Assembly: GCF_042466115.1 (NCBI RefSeq) | Contig: NZ_JAXHBQ010000001.1 | Coordinates: 2,604,001-2,668,000, forward strand | DNA: 64,000 bases | Direction: 5' to 3' | Source: SW4 sp042466115 | GTDB taxonomy: Bacteria > Pseudomonadota > Alphaproteobacteria > Rhodobacterales > Rhodobacteraceae | Shown: piece by piece, positions 1 through 8,376 of the stretch | Position numbering within the stretch: the stretch's first letter is position 1 | How the letters are laid out: each line of letters opens with the position of its first letter | Translations under genes and position numbers: made by a program | The notes under the pieces: model-generated | Seen by the model: only the letters and a program-made list of their open reading frames with translations | The model's database searches: none | What the model was told of the DNA's origin: nothing

Positions 1-482
1 AGGCTGGTCAGAAGGGGAAGCAGGAACGCCTCGGCCTCGAACGCGCTGGGTTTGGCGCGCTCCAGACGCAGCGCGGCGGCGTTCACGGTGGCAAGCTGGC
101 GCATATCGCGGTGTTTCAGCACGGGGGCAGGGCCGTCAGCCCAGAAAAACCGACCCTGCAAGGCGTCGTGGCGTTGCCCAAGATCAGCGATCATATCGGG
201 CGACAGGCTGATCGAGACAACCAGCGCGTCTTCGCCGCGCCCTTGCAACCCGTGGGTATGATCGGGGCGCACGAACAGCATGTCGCCCTCTCTCAGATCG
301 GCGCGCCCGTCCGGCATGTGATGGCGCACAGTGCCGTTCTGCACCCAAAGAAGTTCAAAGAAATCATGGGCATGCAGAACCTGCGGGCGGCGCGTATCCA
401 ACGTCGCGCGGGTCAGGTGATAAGCGGCCCCTTTGGGAATGATATCAGCGTGATGTAGGGTGATATGATCCATAATATCCAT
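1..482 (-). CDS. AraC-family transcriptional regulator, N-terminal part (cut by window edge)
   Basis: The minus-strand frame is open from an ATG at 482 to the window edge, so the C-terminal part, including any HTH, lies outside. The visible ~160 residues form a cupin-like sensor domain: a HAHDFFELLWV segment, then a glycine- and aspartate-rich turn followed by GDMLFVRPDHTHG, the usual ligand-binding fold of AraC/XylS regulators. An ATG at 473 is in frame, but AAGAG lies about 8 nt before the 482 ATG, so I prefer 482. Without the DNA-binding half, a plain cupin protein is the alternative. It is divergent from rpe, with 117 bp between the two starts. Confidence 0.7.
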   Translation of the reverse strand, partial: MDIMDHITLHHADIIPKGAAYHLTRATLDTRRPQVLHAHDFFELLWVQNGTVRHHMPDGRADLREGDMLFVRPDHTHGLQGRGEDALVVSISLSPDMIADLGQRHDALQGRFFWADGPAPVLKHRDMRQLATVNAAALRLERAKPSAFEAEAFLLPLLTS

Positions 483-599
483 ATACCACACTCTTGCGCA
501 GGTCGCCCCCTGCCATCGCGTCGCACCCCCACGGGGGGAGGTGACGCCGCCCGTCTGCTGGGCTAAAGGGTATGAAACGCTGCACAAGGAAAGCCTGCC

Positions 600-1283
600 A
601 TGACTTTTGACCGCTCTTTGAAAATCGCTCCGTCCATTCTGTCGGCGGATTTTGCCAACTTCGGCTTGGAAATTCAGGCGATCGAGGATCAGGGCTGTGA
701 CTGGGTCCATGTGGATGTGATGGACGGGCATTTTGTGCCCAACCTGACCTTTGGCCCGCCCCTGTGCGCCGCGATCCGCCCGCATATCAAAACGGTGATG
801 GACGTGCATTTGATGATCTCTCCGGTGGATCAATATATCGAAGCCTACGCCGCCGCCGGTGCCGATTACATCACCGCCCATGTCGAGGCTGGCGCCCATA
901 CCCACCGCACGATGCAGGCGATCCGCGCGACAGGTGCCAAGGCGGGTGTTGCGCTGAACCCCGCCACGCCAGCGGGCGAGGTCGAGTATCTGCTTGATAT
1001 GGTTGATATGGTCTGTGTGATGACTGTGAACCCCGGTTTCGGCGGACAAAAGTTCATTCACAGCCAAATTGAAAAGGTCCGCCAATTGCGTGCCATGATT
1101 GGCGACCGTCCGATCCACATCGAAATTGACGGTGGCGTGACGCCTGAAACTGCGCCGCTGGTCGTTGCGGCGGGGGCCGATGTTCTGGTCGCCGGATCAG
1201 CTGTGTTCAAGGGTGGATCGGTGTCCAACCCCGCGCCCTACGGCGAAAATATCCGCGCCATTCGGGCTGCCACCGTCAAATAG
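600..1283 (+). CDS. rpe: ribulose-phosphate 3-epimerase
   Basis: This 227-residue TIM-barrel enzyme interconverts D-ribulose 5-phosphate and D-xylulose 5-phosphate in the pentose-phosphate and Calvin-type pathways, in the cytoplasm. Family signatures are clear: N-terminal IAPSILSADFANFG, HVDVMDGHFVPNLTFGP with the metal-binding His and Asp, MTVNPGFGGQKF in the phosphate-binding region, and IDGGVTPETAP followed by the AGSAVFKG loop. Length is normal for Rpe. The ATG at 600 is preceded by AAGGAAAG. It stands alone; the next gene starts 89 bp downstream. Confidence 0.97.
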   Translation: MTFDRSLKIAPSILSADFANFGLEIQAIEDQGCDWVHVDVMDGHFVPNLTFGPPLCAAIRPHIKTVMDVHLMISPVDQYIEAYAAAGADYITAHVEAGAHTHRTMQAIRATGAKAGVALNPATPAGEVEYLLDMVDMVCVMTVNPGFGGQKFIHSQIEKVRQLRAMIGDRPIHIEIDGGVTPETAPLVVAAGADVLVAGSAVFKGGSVSNPAPYGENIRAIRAATVK

Positions 1284-1372
1284 CCTCTGCACAAAAACTG
1301 CACAAACGCCGCGCGGGGCTTGCACCCCTGCGCCCTATCCCTGTCGTCAATCAACAAGACGAGGGATCAGAC

Positions 1373-2884
1373 ATGTCAGGATACATCGTGCGCGGATTGC
1401 CCCGCGGACTGGCCAAGGATGCGTGGTGGATGGCCGCGGACAGCCGCAGCGGGGCGACTGACGGCGTGCACCCATTGCCGGTTGTGACGCAGGGCGCCTT
1501 TCCGGTGTTGATCGCTCTGATTGTCCTGATGGATGTGATGATGTGGCAGGTCACGCCGGGGCTGTCACTTGTCGTGTTCATCATCGCCCTCGCCGCAGCC
1601 GCACAATTCTGTCTGGGCCGTCGCCTGTCGCGGCGCGGGATGATGTTGGGGTGGGGGGGCATCGCGCTTGGCGTTCTGCCGCTTGTCGAAACTGTGCAGC
1701 CCTTGTCCATCGGTTTTGCGATTGCGGGGCTGTTACACTTTGTGGCGTGGTGCTTGCTGGACGGTGGCCCTGTCGATGCTGCGCGTCTGGCGCGCGCTGT
1801 CGGGCGGTTTTTGCTGCTGGGGCATTGGCAAACGGTTCGCGACATTCTGGCGACCACCAAACAGGTCAAAGTTGGTGAAACGGCGCGCAGTATCCCCTTT
1901 GGCGGGTTGTTCACCAATTGGGCGCTGCCTGTCGGACTTGGCGGGATATTCCTGATCCTGCTGATGCGTGCCAATCCAATCCTTGCGGCTTGGGTGTCCA
2001 CGCTCACCAACCTTGCGCCGACGACGATTGGCGACATTGAACGGATCTTGTTCTGGGTCTTTGCGGGGCTTGCCGTCTGGCCCGTGCTGCGGCTGGCCCC
2101 GCTGCGTGCATACATGGTGCCGCGCCTGCCGGTGGCGGGCACGACGTCGCTGTTTCGCCTGCCCCATGCGGTTTTGAACGCGGCGTCCCTGTGGCGCGCC
2201 CTGATCGGGTTCAACCTATTCTTTGCGGTGCAGACGGCCATGGACCTGACCTATCTGTGGGGCGGGGCAAGCCTGCCCGACGGGATGACCTATGCACAAT
2301 ACGCCCATCGCGGTGCCTATCCGCTGATCGCCACAGCGCTGCTGGCGGGGTTGTTCGCGCTGCTGGCGCAACCTTTCCTGCCGGGGCGCAAGGGGTTGAA
2401 AGCGCTGCTGTATCTGTGGATTGCGCAGAATGTTGCCCTGACGCTGTCGGCAGTGCTGCGCCTTGATCTTTATGTGCAGGCCTACGGGCTGACCTACCTG
2501 CGGTTTACGGCGATGGTCTGGATGGGGCTGGTTGCAGCAGGGTTGATCGCAATGATCTTGCAAATGGTGCGGGTGCACAGCATCAATTGGCTGATCCGTG
2601 TCAATGCCGCCATGGCCGTGGCCGTGCTTTATGTGCTGTGTTTCGTGAATGTAGCGGGGATCATCGCGACCTATAATCTGGCGCACCACCCCCAAGCGAC
2701 GCCTTATGTTTGCCAGCTTGGCGAAGGGGCGGACGCCGCGATTGTCGCCCATGAACGCGCACTTGGATATCAGATTTGTCCCCCGTCCAACATGACCCTT
2801 ACCGCCCCCCAAGGTTGGCGCGATTGGGGCTACCGCAACTGGCGCTTGCGCCGTAACCTGACCCCGGAAGGGAGCGCGACATGA
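1373..2884 (+). CDS. DUF4173-type polytopic membrane protein, first gene of a two-component operon
   Basis: A 503-residue, very hydrophobic protein with about 12 predicted membrane spans and a soluble C-terminal tail of about 80 residues. The central block with YLWGG, LPDGMTYAQYAHRGAYPLIATALL and a following leucine-rich span matches my memory of the DUF4173 family; biochemical function is unknown. The ATG at 1373 follows GAGGG at a good distance. Its stop overlaps the start of the response regulator by four bases (ATGA), and the kinase overlaps in turn, so all three are probably translated as a unit. By analogy with CreD beside CreBC, it may be a target or accessory of the signalling pair. 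This is inference only. Confidence 0.8.
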   Translation: MSGYIVRGLPRGLAKDAWWMAADSRSGATDGVHPLPVVTQGAFPVLIALIVLMDVMMWQVTPGLSLVVFIIALAAAAQFCLGRRLSRRGMMLGWGGIALGVLPLVETVQPLSIGFAIAGLLHFVAWCLLDGGPVDAARLARAVGRFLLLGHWQTVRDILATTKQVKVGETARSIPFGGLFTNWALPVGLGGIFLILLMRANPILAAWVSTLTNLAPTTIGDIERILFWVFAGLAVWPVLRLAPLRAYMVPRLPVAGTTSLFRLPHAVLNAASLWRALIGFNLFFAVQTAMDLTYLWGGASLPDGMTYAQYAHRGAYPLIATALLAGLFALLAQPFLPGRKGLKALLYLWIAQNVALTLSAVLRLDLYVQAYGLTYLRFTAMVWMGLVAAGLIAMILQMVRVHSINWLIRVNAAMAVAVLYVLCFVNVAGIIATYNLAHHPQATPYVCQLGEGADAAIVAHERALGYQICPPSNMTLTAPQGWRDWGYRNWRLRRNLTPEGSAT

Positions 2885-3570
2885 GCAACAAGGTCCTGAT
2901 CGTTGATGACGATCCGCAAATCCGCGACATCCTGAAAATCGCGCTGGGGCAGGCGGAATTCGACGTGGTGCAGGCTGGCGACGGGGCGATGGCGGTGACA
3001 TTGGCGGCGCGTGAAATGCCCGACCTGATCGTGCTTGATATCGGGTTGCCGGAAATGGACGGGTTGGCCGTATGCCGCGAGGTGCGCAAATCAAGCGAGG
3101 TGCCGATCCTGTTCCTGACAGCGCGCGGCGATGAAATCGACCGTGTGGTGGGCCTTGAAATGGGCGCGGACGACTATGTTGCCAAGCCGTTTTCGCCGCG
3201 TGAACTGGTCGCCCGTGTGCGTGCCATTCTGAAACGATCGGGTACACGCGCCCCTGCGCAAACCACCGCGCGCCACGGTATCATCGAGGTCGACCAGACC
3301 CGCCACATCTGCCGCGTGAACGGCGACACCGTGCCGCTGACCGCGCGTGAAATGGACCTGCTTGCGCGGCTGATCCAGCGGCCCGATCACGTGACCTCGC
3401 GCCCGCAGATGGTCGATGCGATCTATGGCACAAACATCCACGTCAGCGACCGCACAGTCGACAGCCACCTGCGCAACCTGCGCCGCAAGCTGACGCAGGC
3501 CGGTTGTGCGGACGCCATTGAAACCGTGCATGGTGTCGGGATCAGGATGGGTGCATGTCGGGGCAAATAA
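2881..3570 (+). CDS. OmpR/PhoB-family response regulator
   Basis: A 229-residue two-domain regulator. The receiver domain (residues ~3-118) has the acidic triad VDDD (9-11), the phospho-acceptor Asp53 in VLDIGLPEMDG, the conserved Thr in FLTARGDE and Lys in VAKPFSPREL. The C-terminal winged helix (~130-225) contains LTAREMDLL and the recognition region SDRTVDSHLRNLRRKL. It is translationally coupled to both neighbours: a 4-bp ATGA overlap with the DUF4173 gene and a 16-bp overlap with the kinase. It should take phosphate from the kinase encoded next and control transcription, but the target genes cannot be read from this window. Confidence 0.95.
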   Translation: MSNKVLIVDDDPQIRDILKIALGQAEFDVVQAGDGAMAVTLAAREMPDLIVLDIGLPEMDGLAVCREVRKSSEVPILFLTARGDEIDRVVGLEMGADDYVAKPFSPRELVARVRAILKRSGTRAPAQTTARHGIIEVDQTRHICRVNGDTVPLTAREMDLLARLIQRPDHVTSRPQMVDAIYGTNIHVSDRTVDSHLRNLRRKLTQAGCADAIETVHGVGIRMGACRGK

Positions 3571-4568
3571 CGCGCAAGTGGCGTCCCACGCTTGCCCTGT
3601 TCCTGGGCTGCATGTTGGTCGCGGTGCTGGCCTTGCCGTTCCTTGGGTTCGGGGTGGTGCGCGTGCTTTGCGTGCCCCTTCGCCCCGCCTTCATTGGCGA
3701 AGGCTGGCCAACGATGTCATGCACAAACGCATCAATCCTGATCACCTTTCTTGTGATTGCGGCCACCGCAGTTTTGGGCTGGATGATGTGGCGCGTCTTG
3801 CTCAATCCGATCACCGCACTGGCCGAGCGCGCCCATGAAATCAAGAACGGCGAAGACGCAGCACTTGCCCCCTTGTCCCATTACGGCACCGCCGAGATGC
3901 GCGATATGGGCCAGTCGATCCTTGATATGGGCCATGTTTTGCTGAACCGCGAGGCAGTGCTGCGCAGCTATGCCGATCACGTCACCCACGAGTTGAAATC
4001 CCCCCTTACGGTGATCCGTGGTGCAACCGAACTGCTTGCCGCGCCTGACTTGCCCGCCGATGCGCGCGCAAGATTGCTGGCGCAAATCGACGCGGCGACA
4101 ACCCGCATGACCGCCCTGCTGGACGCGCAACGCGCCCTTGCGCGCGCGCAGGAACCGCTGGTGGAGGGGACTTGCCGGATCACCGATCTGGCCGCCGGAT
4201 TGCGTCAGGATTTCCCGACACTTGAGATCACGGTAGAGGGCGGCGACGCCCTGCCACTGCCCGCCGAGAGGATGCGGCTGGTATTGGATCATCTGCTGGG
4301 AAATGCCGGTGCGCATGGCGCAACAAAGGTGACGATCACCGCGCGCGACGGGCGCGACCTAACGGTCGCCGACAACGGCAATGGCGTGACTGACGGAAAC
4401 CGCGCCCGCATTTTCGACCCGTTTTTTACCACCCGTCGCGATGCGGGTGGCACCGGAATGGGGCTGCCCATCGTCGCCCGCATGCTTGAAGCACACAGCG
4501 CGTCAATCGCGCTGGCCAAGACCGTGCAGGGGGCGACTTTTGTCGTCCGGTTCAGCGCGGCGACCTAG
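3555..4568 (+). CDS. two-component sensor histidine kinase
   Basis: A 337-residue membrane kinase. Two membrane spans (about 12-33 and 57-80) enclose a short periplasmic loop that holds two cysteines (VLCVP and MSCTN). A HAMP-like linker (NPITALAERAHEIKNGED) leads to the H-box HVTHELKSPLT with phospho-acceptor His145, a reduced N-box (LLGNAGAHG), DNGNGV, FDPFFTT and GGTGMGLPIV. The small periplasmic loop suggests that it senses a membrane or redox signal, or partners with the DUF4173 protein. It overlaps the response regulator by 16 bp. Its stop codon overlaps that of the convergent SDR gene in the tetranucleotide CTAG. Confidence 0.94.
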   Translation: MSGQITRKWRPTLALFLGCMLVAVLALPFLGFGVVRVLCVPLRPAFIGEGWPTMSCTNASILITFLVIAATAVLGWMMWRVLLNPITALAERAHEIKNGEDAALAPLSHYGTAEMRDMGQSILDMGHVLLNREAVLRSYADHVTHELKSPLTVIRGATELLAAPDLPADARARLLAQIDAATTRMTALLDAQRALARAQEPLVEGTCRITDLAAGLRQDFPTLEITVEGGDALPLPAERMRLVLDHLLGNAGAHGATKVTITARDGRDLTVADNGNGVTDGNRARIFDPFFTTRRDAGGTGMGLPIVARMLEAHSASIALAKTVQGATFVVRFSAAT

Positions 4569-5473
4569 CTCATTCCCTTTTTCGACAAGAATGACGGCAG
4601 CTTGCCACCGTTGCCTTTGGGCGTTGCCGCGCCTTCTGGCGCTGGCGCGGTCTCACCCATTTTCTTGATCATTGCCACGCCGCTTTCGCCCAAGGGCACG
4701 GTCGCGAACGGCCCGCCGATCCGCATTTGTGCAAGGTTCTGCGGATCTGCCGGTCCTTCTTTGGCAAACAGGGCTTCGGCCCAGTCTTCGGCGTTGTCCT
4801 TGGGGCGATACCCAAGGAAAGACACGCGGGTGTTGTCTACGGGCGCGCGGGTGTTGGCGCTGACACCATAGACGACCGTGTAGCCGACTGTTGGCGTGTC
4901 GATCGCGCGCTGCACAAGCTGGATCAGATCGTCATAGGACAACCATGTGCCAAGCGCGCGCACGTTTCCCGGTTCGGGCGTGCAGGACGCGATGCGCAGG
5001 CACACCGATTCCAGCTCGCGTTTTTCCCAATACATCCGGCCCATATCTTCGGCAAAACACTTGGCCAGACCATAGAACGTGTCGGGGCGGTGATCGCAGT
5101 TTGTGTCGATTCCGTCCGCCGTTGGCTGCATCCCGACCGCATGGATTGACGAGGCATAGATCACACGGCGCAGCCCATGCTGATAGGCCGCTTCCCAGAC
5201 GTTATAGGCGCCGATGTAATTCGGCCCCAACAGTTCCTCGAACGGGCGCTCGTCCGGGATGGCGGCGAAATGCACGACCATATCCGCGCCTTCCAACACG
5301 GGGCCGATTTCGTCCATCTTGGCCACATCGGCCTTGGCGTAAGTTTCATTGTCCAGCAAATCTGGCGCATCCGCCAAATCGACTGATACCAGTTCGTCCG
5401 CCATCGCGGCCAGCGGTTTGCGCAGTTGCGATCCAAGCGCACCCAGCGCTCCGGTAAGGACGATTTTCTTCAT
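4565..5473 (-). CDS. NAD(P)-dependent extended SDR, uronate-dehydrogenase-like
   Basis: A 302-residue extended short-chain dehydrogenase. The N-terminal Rossmann motif is TGALGALGSQL, the catalytic elements are YASSIHAVG (Ser) and YGLAKCFAED (Tyr and Lys), and SCTPEPGNVRALGTW plus SFLGYRPKDNAEDW closely resemble bacterial uronate dehydrogenase, which oxidises glucuronate or galacturonate to the aldarolactone. The C-terminal ~45 residues (MGETAPAPEG onwards) are an extra Pro/Ala/Gly-rich tail. It is the last gene of the hyuA-hyuB-oxidoreductase operon, 21 bp after the FAD enzyme, so the true substrate may be an intermediate of that pathway rather than a uronate. The exact substrate is unassigned. 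Confidence 0.85.
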   Translation of the reverse strand: MKKIVLTGALGALGSQLRKPLAAMADELVSVDLADAPDLLDNETYAKADVAKMDEIGPVLEGADMVVHFAAIPDERPFEELLGPNYIGAYNVWEAAYQHGLRRVIYASSIHAVGMQPTADGIDTNCDHRPDTFYGLAKCFAEDMGRMYWEKRELESVCLRIASCTPEPGNVRALGTWLSYDDLIQLVQRAIDTPTVGYTVVYGVSANTRAPVDNTRVSFLGYRPKDNAEDWAEALFAKEGPADPQNLAQMRIGGPFATVPLGESGVAMIKKMGETAPAPEGAATPKGNGGKLPSFLSKKGMS

Positions 5474-5494
5474 GTGACAGCCTTTATTCTTGTG

Positions 5495-6670
5495 TCAGAT
5501 CACGGCCCGCTCAACGAACGGTGTGTTGCTTGCGATACGCTCATACCCCAGGGGCGCAAGGTCAAGGGTCTGAAATGCGCCATGCACCAGCAATTCGGCC
5601 ATTCCCCGCCCAATGGCGGGGCTTTGCTGAAGTCCGTGGCCGGAAAATCCGTTGGCAAAGTAGAAGTTGGCGACCTCGGGGTGCGCGCCGACGATCGCGT
5701 TCTGGTCCAGCGTGTTATAGGCGTAGTGCCCGACCCATGTGTTGATCAGCTTGATTTGTTCAAAGGCAGGCACGCGGGTGGCAAGAACCGGCCAGACCTT
5801 GTTTTCCCACAGGCCGTGATCAATGGCGAAGTCGTCAAATTCCACGGCAGGATCATCATCGGGCGGGCATCCGGCAAGGTAGTAGCGCCCGTCGCTGCGC
5901 ATATGCACGCCTGACGGGTCAATCGTCAGGGGCAGATCGCGGTCCAGCGGCTTGGCCGCATCAAAGATGAACGTATAGCGGCGGCGCGCCTCGACGGGCA
6001 CATGCAGCCCCGCCATCTGTGCGGTAACATTGGCGCGCGGGCCAGAGGCGTTGACGACCTTGGCCGCGCTGATGCCCGTGCCGTCCGACAGGGTCACACC
6101 CGTCACGGTGTCGCCCGAACGGGTGATCCCCGTAACCTCGCCTTTGATATACTCAACGCCCTGCGCACGGGCCTTTTTGCGAAACCAGTCGAATATGGTG
6201 CCGCCGTCAAAATACCCTTCGTTCAAGGTGTTGTGGCTGCCGCAAATCACATCATCAAGGTTGTAGAACGGATAGGCGGCGGCAATCTCGTCGCGCGACA
6301 TGATCCGCGTGCCCGCGCCCATGTCGGTCTGCACCTGTTGGTTGTCGCGCAAGACGCTGGCAAATTCGGGGGTGTCGGCCAGATACATGTAGCCATAATT
6401 CTGGATCGGCAGGTCGGGCGCGTCACCACCCATGTAGCGTTTGAAATTGTTGATAAATTCAGCGCCGAACTGGCTGATCTGGATATTGATGCGGGTGCCG
6501 AATTGCTGGCGGATGCAGGAATTGGTGTGCGTGGTTGATGCAAATTCATAAGTCGGATCACGCTCGATCACAGCGATGCGGCCCTTGAACGCGGGATCGC
6601 GCGATGTCCAATAGGCGATGGAGGACCCCACCATCGCCCCGCCGATGATCACGATGTCATAGGTATTCAT
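5495..6670 (-). CDS. FAD-dependent oxidoreductase of the DAO family (sarcosine/glycine oxidase-like)
   Basis: A 391-residue flavoprotein. The N-terminus carries the dinucleotide-binding motif IIGGAMVGSSIAYW, with the ribose-binding glutamate in AVIERD. The C-terminal VGHYAYNTLDQNAIVG and NFYFANGFSGHGLQQSPAIGR segments are typical of D-amino-acid-oxidase-type amine oxidases or dehydrogenases acting on N-methylated or secondary amines. Its ATG overlaps the hyuB stop (ATGA), so it is cotranslated with hyuB. One possible role is oxidation of sarcosine produced from N-methylhydantoin. I infer this from the neighbours; the sequence does not prove the substrate. Confidence 0.9.
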   Translation of the reverse strand: MNTYDIVIIGGAMVGSSIAYWTSRDPAFKGRIAVIERDPTYEFASTTHTNSCIRQQFGTRINIQISQFGAEFINNFKRYMGGDAPDLPIQNYGYMYLADTPEFASVLRDNQQVQTDMGAGTRIMSRDEIAAAYPFYNLDDVICGSHNTLNEGYFDGGTIFDWFRKKARAQGVEYIKGEVTGITRSGDTVTGVTLSDGTGISAAKVVNASGPRANVTAQMAGLHVPVEARRRYTFIFDAAKPLDRDLPLTIDPSGVHMRSDGRYYLAGCPPDDDPAVEFDDFAIDHGLWENKVWPVLATRVPAFEQIKLINTWVGHYAYNTLDQNAIVGAHPEVANFYFANGFSGHGLQQSPAIGRGMAELLVHGAFQTLDLAPLGYERIASNTPFVERAVI

Positions 6671-8376
6671 GGCTCGCGCCCTTCCTGCACGGCTTGGGCC
6701 ACGGCACGGATGTCCGCATCGCTTAGCCCATAATCCGCTTGCGCCGTTTCAGCCGAAATATAGCCCCGCGCCAGATCGCTCTTTACAAGGTCAAGAGATC
6801 GCGCTGACGGGTCGCCATAGCCAGCCCCGCCGGGAAAGGCCATGACCACGCGTCGCCCGTGCGCGACGAACTGTTTACCCTTGCCGCGCATCGGCGTGCC
6901 GTCATCCTGCGCGATGGTCGTGGGTGCGCCTGCGCCACCACCACGCCGCCCCTGTGCGGGGTGATCGACGCGGTCGAACATCGCCTGAATGTCGAATTCA
7001 TGGCCCGCGCGCGCGCCCACTTCCATGTATTGCCCAAGGCCGCCGCGCTGTTTGCCCGCACCGCCGCTGTCGGGGCGCAATTCCTTGCGCCAGATGATCA
7101 CGGGGCCGGCGTGTTCGGTCGCCTCGACCGGCATGGTCATCACGCCGGACGGAAAGGCGGTCGCATTCAGCCCGTCAAACGCGGGTCGCGCGCCGGACCC
7201 GCCGGAATTGAACGTCAGAACTTCGGATCGCACGGCACCGGCAGGGGCGGGCGCATCGGTGCGGGGGCGCAAGGAGACCTGAAAGTTGCACAGGCATCCG
7301 GCCCCTTCGGCGGGCACCAAACCGGGGACAATCTGATCAAAGGCATTGAACACCGCATCCGGCACGAAATGCCCGACGATATGGCGCAAAGCCACAGGCG
7401 CGGGGTGCACGGCGTTGACGATGGTGTTGTCCGGCGCGGTAATTTCAAACGGCGCGAGGCTGGCGGCGTTATTGGGAATTTCCGGCGCAATCGCCACTTT
7501 CAACGCGTAACAGGCATAGGCCTTGGCATAAACCAGCGGGCAGTTGATCCCCTTTTTGTCAACGCCTGATGTGCCGGTGAAATCGCTGATGATCCGGTCC
7601 TTTTCGATGGTCAGCTTGACGCGCAGGGTGATCGCTGTATCAAACCCGTCAATCGTCAGCTCTCCGGTTGCTGATTTTCGCGGAAGGGCGGCGATCCGCT
7701 CCAGCGTGGCGGCGCGGGAGCGGTCAAGGATAAACGCCGCGATGCCATTCAGATCGTCCAGCTCGAATTCCTCCATCATGTCGATCAGGCGGCGGTGGCC
7801 GATTTCGTTGCAAGTTGCCAGCGCGTAGATGTCACCGATCAACTGGTCCGGTTCACGCACATTGCCGCGCACGATCGCCACAAGCGTGTCATCCACCGTG
7901 CCGCGGTCGGCGAATTTCATGATCGGGATATAGATACCTTCCTCGTAAACGCTGGCGCCATCGGCCCCGAAACCGCGCCCGCCCACATCGACCACATGCG
8001 CTGTGCAGGCGAAAAAGCCCACATGTGCGCCTTTGTGAAACGACGGGCTGACGATGGTGAAATCATGCAGGTGGCCGGTGCCTTCCCAGGGGTCGTTGGT
8101 GATGTAAACGTCACCCTCGGCGATGTTGTCGCGCCCGATCCGGCGGATGAAATGCGCCACGGCATCGGCCATGGCGTTGACGTGGCCGGGGGTGCCCGTG
8201 ACAGCCTGTGCCAGCATTTGCCCGTCAAGGTCATAGACGCCTGCCGACAGATCGCCCGCTTCCCGCACGGATGTCGAAAAGGCTGTGCGCACAAGGGCTT
8301 GGGCCTGTTCCTCGACGACAGATATCAGGCGGTTCCACATGACCTGATAGGCCACGTTTGATGGCTGGCTGGTCAT
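6667..8376 (-). CDS. hyuB: hydantoinase B / 5-oxoprolinase B-type subunit
   Basis: A 569-residue protein of the HyuB family, the partner of HyuA in ATP-dependent opening of hydantoin or 5-oxoproline rings. Motifs include SVREAGDLSAGVYD, ANDP-like ITNDPWEGTGHLHDF, the ISDFTGTS segment and the glycine-rich C-terminus with RPDSGGAGKQRGG and GGAGYGDP. I place the start at the ATG at 8376, because it overlaps the hyuA stop as ATGA; the longer frame to 8403 adds nine residues inside hyuA with no support. Three successive ATGA or near-overlap junctions in this operon point to a coupled complex. Confidence 0.93.
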   Translation of the reverse strand: MTSQPSNVAYQVMWNRLISVVEEQAQALVRTAFSTSVREAGDLSAGVYDLDGQMLAQAVTGTPGHVNAMADAVAHFIRRIGRDNIAEGDVYITNDPWEGTGHLHDFTIVSPSFHKGAHVGFFACTAHVVDVGGRGFGADGASVYEEGIYIPIMKFADRGTVDDTLVAIVRGNVREPDQLIGDIYALATCNEIGHRRLIDMMEEFELDDLNGIAAFILDRSRAATLERIAALPRKSATGELTIDGFDTAITLRVKLTIEKDRIISDFTGTSGVDKKGINCPLVYAKAYACYALKVAIAPEIPNNAASLAPFEITAPDNTIVNAVHPAPVALRHIVGHFVPDAVFNAFDQIVPGLVPAEGAGCLCNFQVSLRPRTDAPAPAGAVRSEVLTFNSGGSGARPAFDGLNATAFPSGVMTMPVEATEHAGPVIIWRKELRPDSGGAGKQRGGLGQYMEVGARAGHEFDIQAMFDRVDHPAQGRRGGGAGAPTTIAQDDGTPMRGKGKQFVAHGRRVVMAFPGGAGYGDPSARSLDLVKSDLARGYISAETAQADYGLSDADIRAVAQAVQEGREP

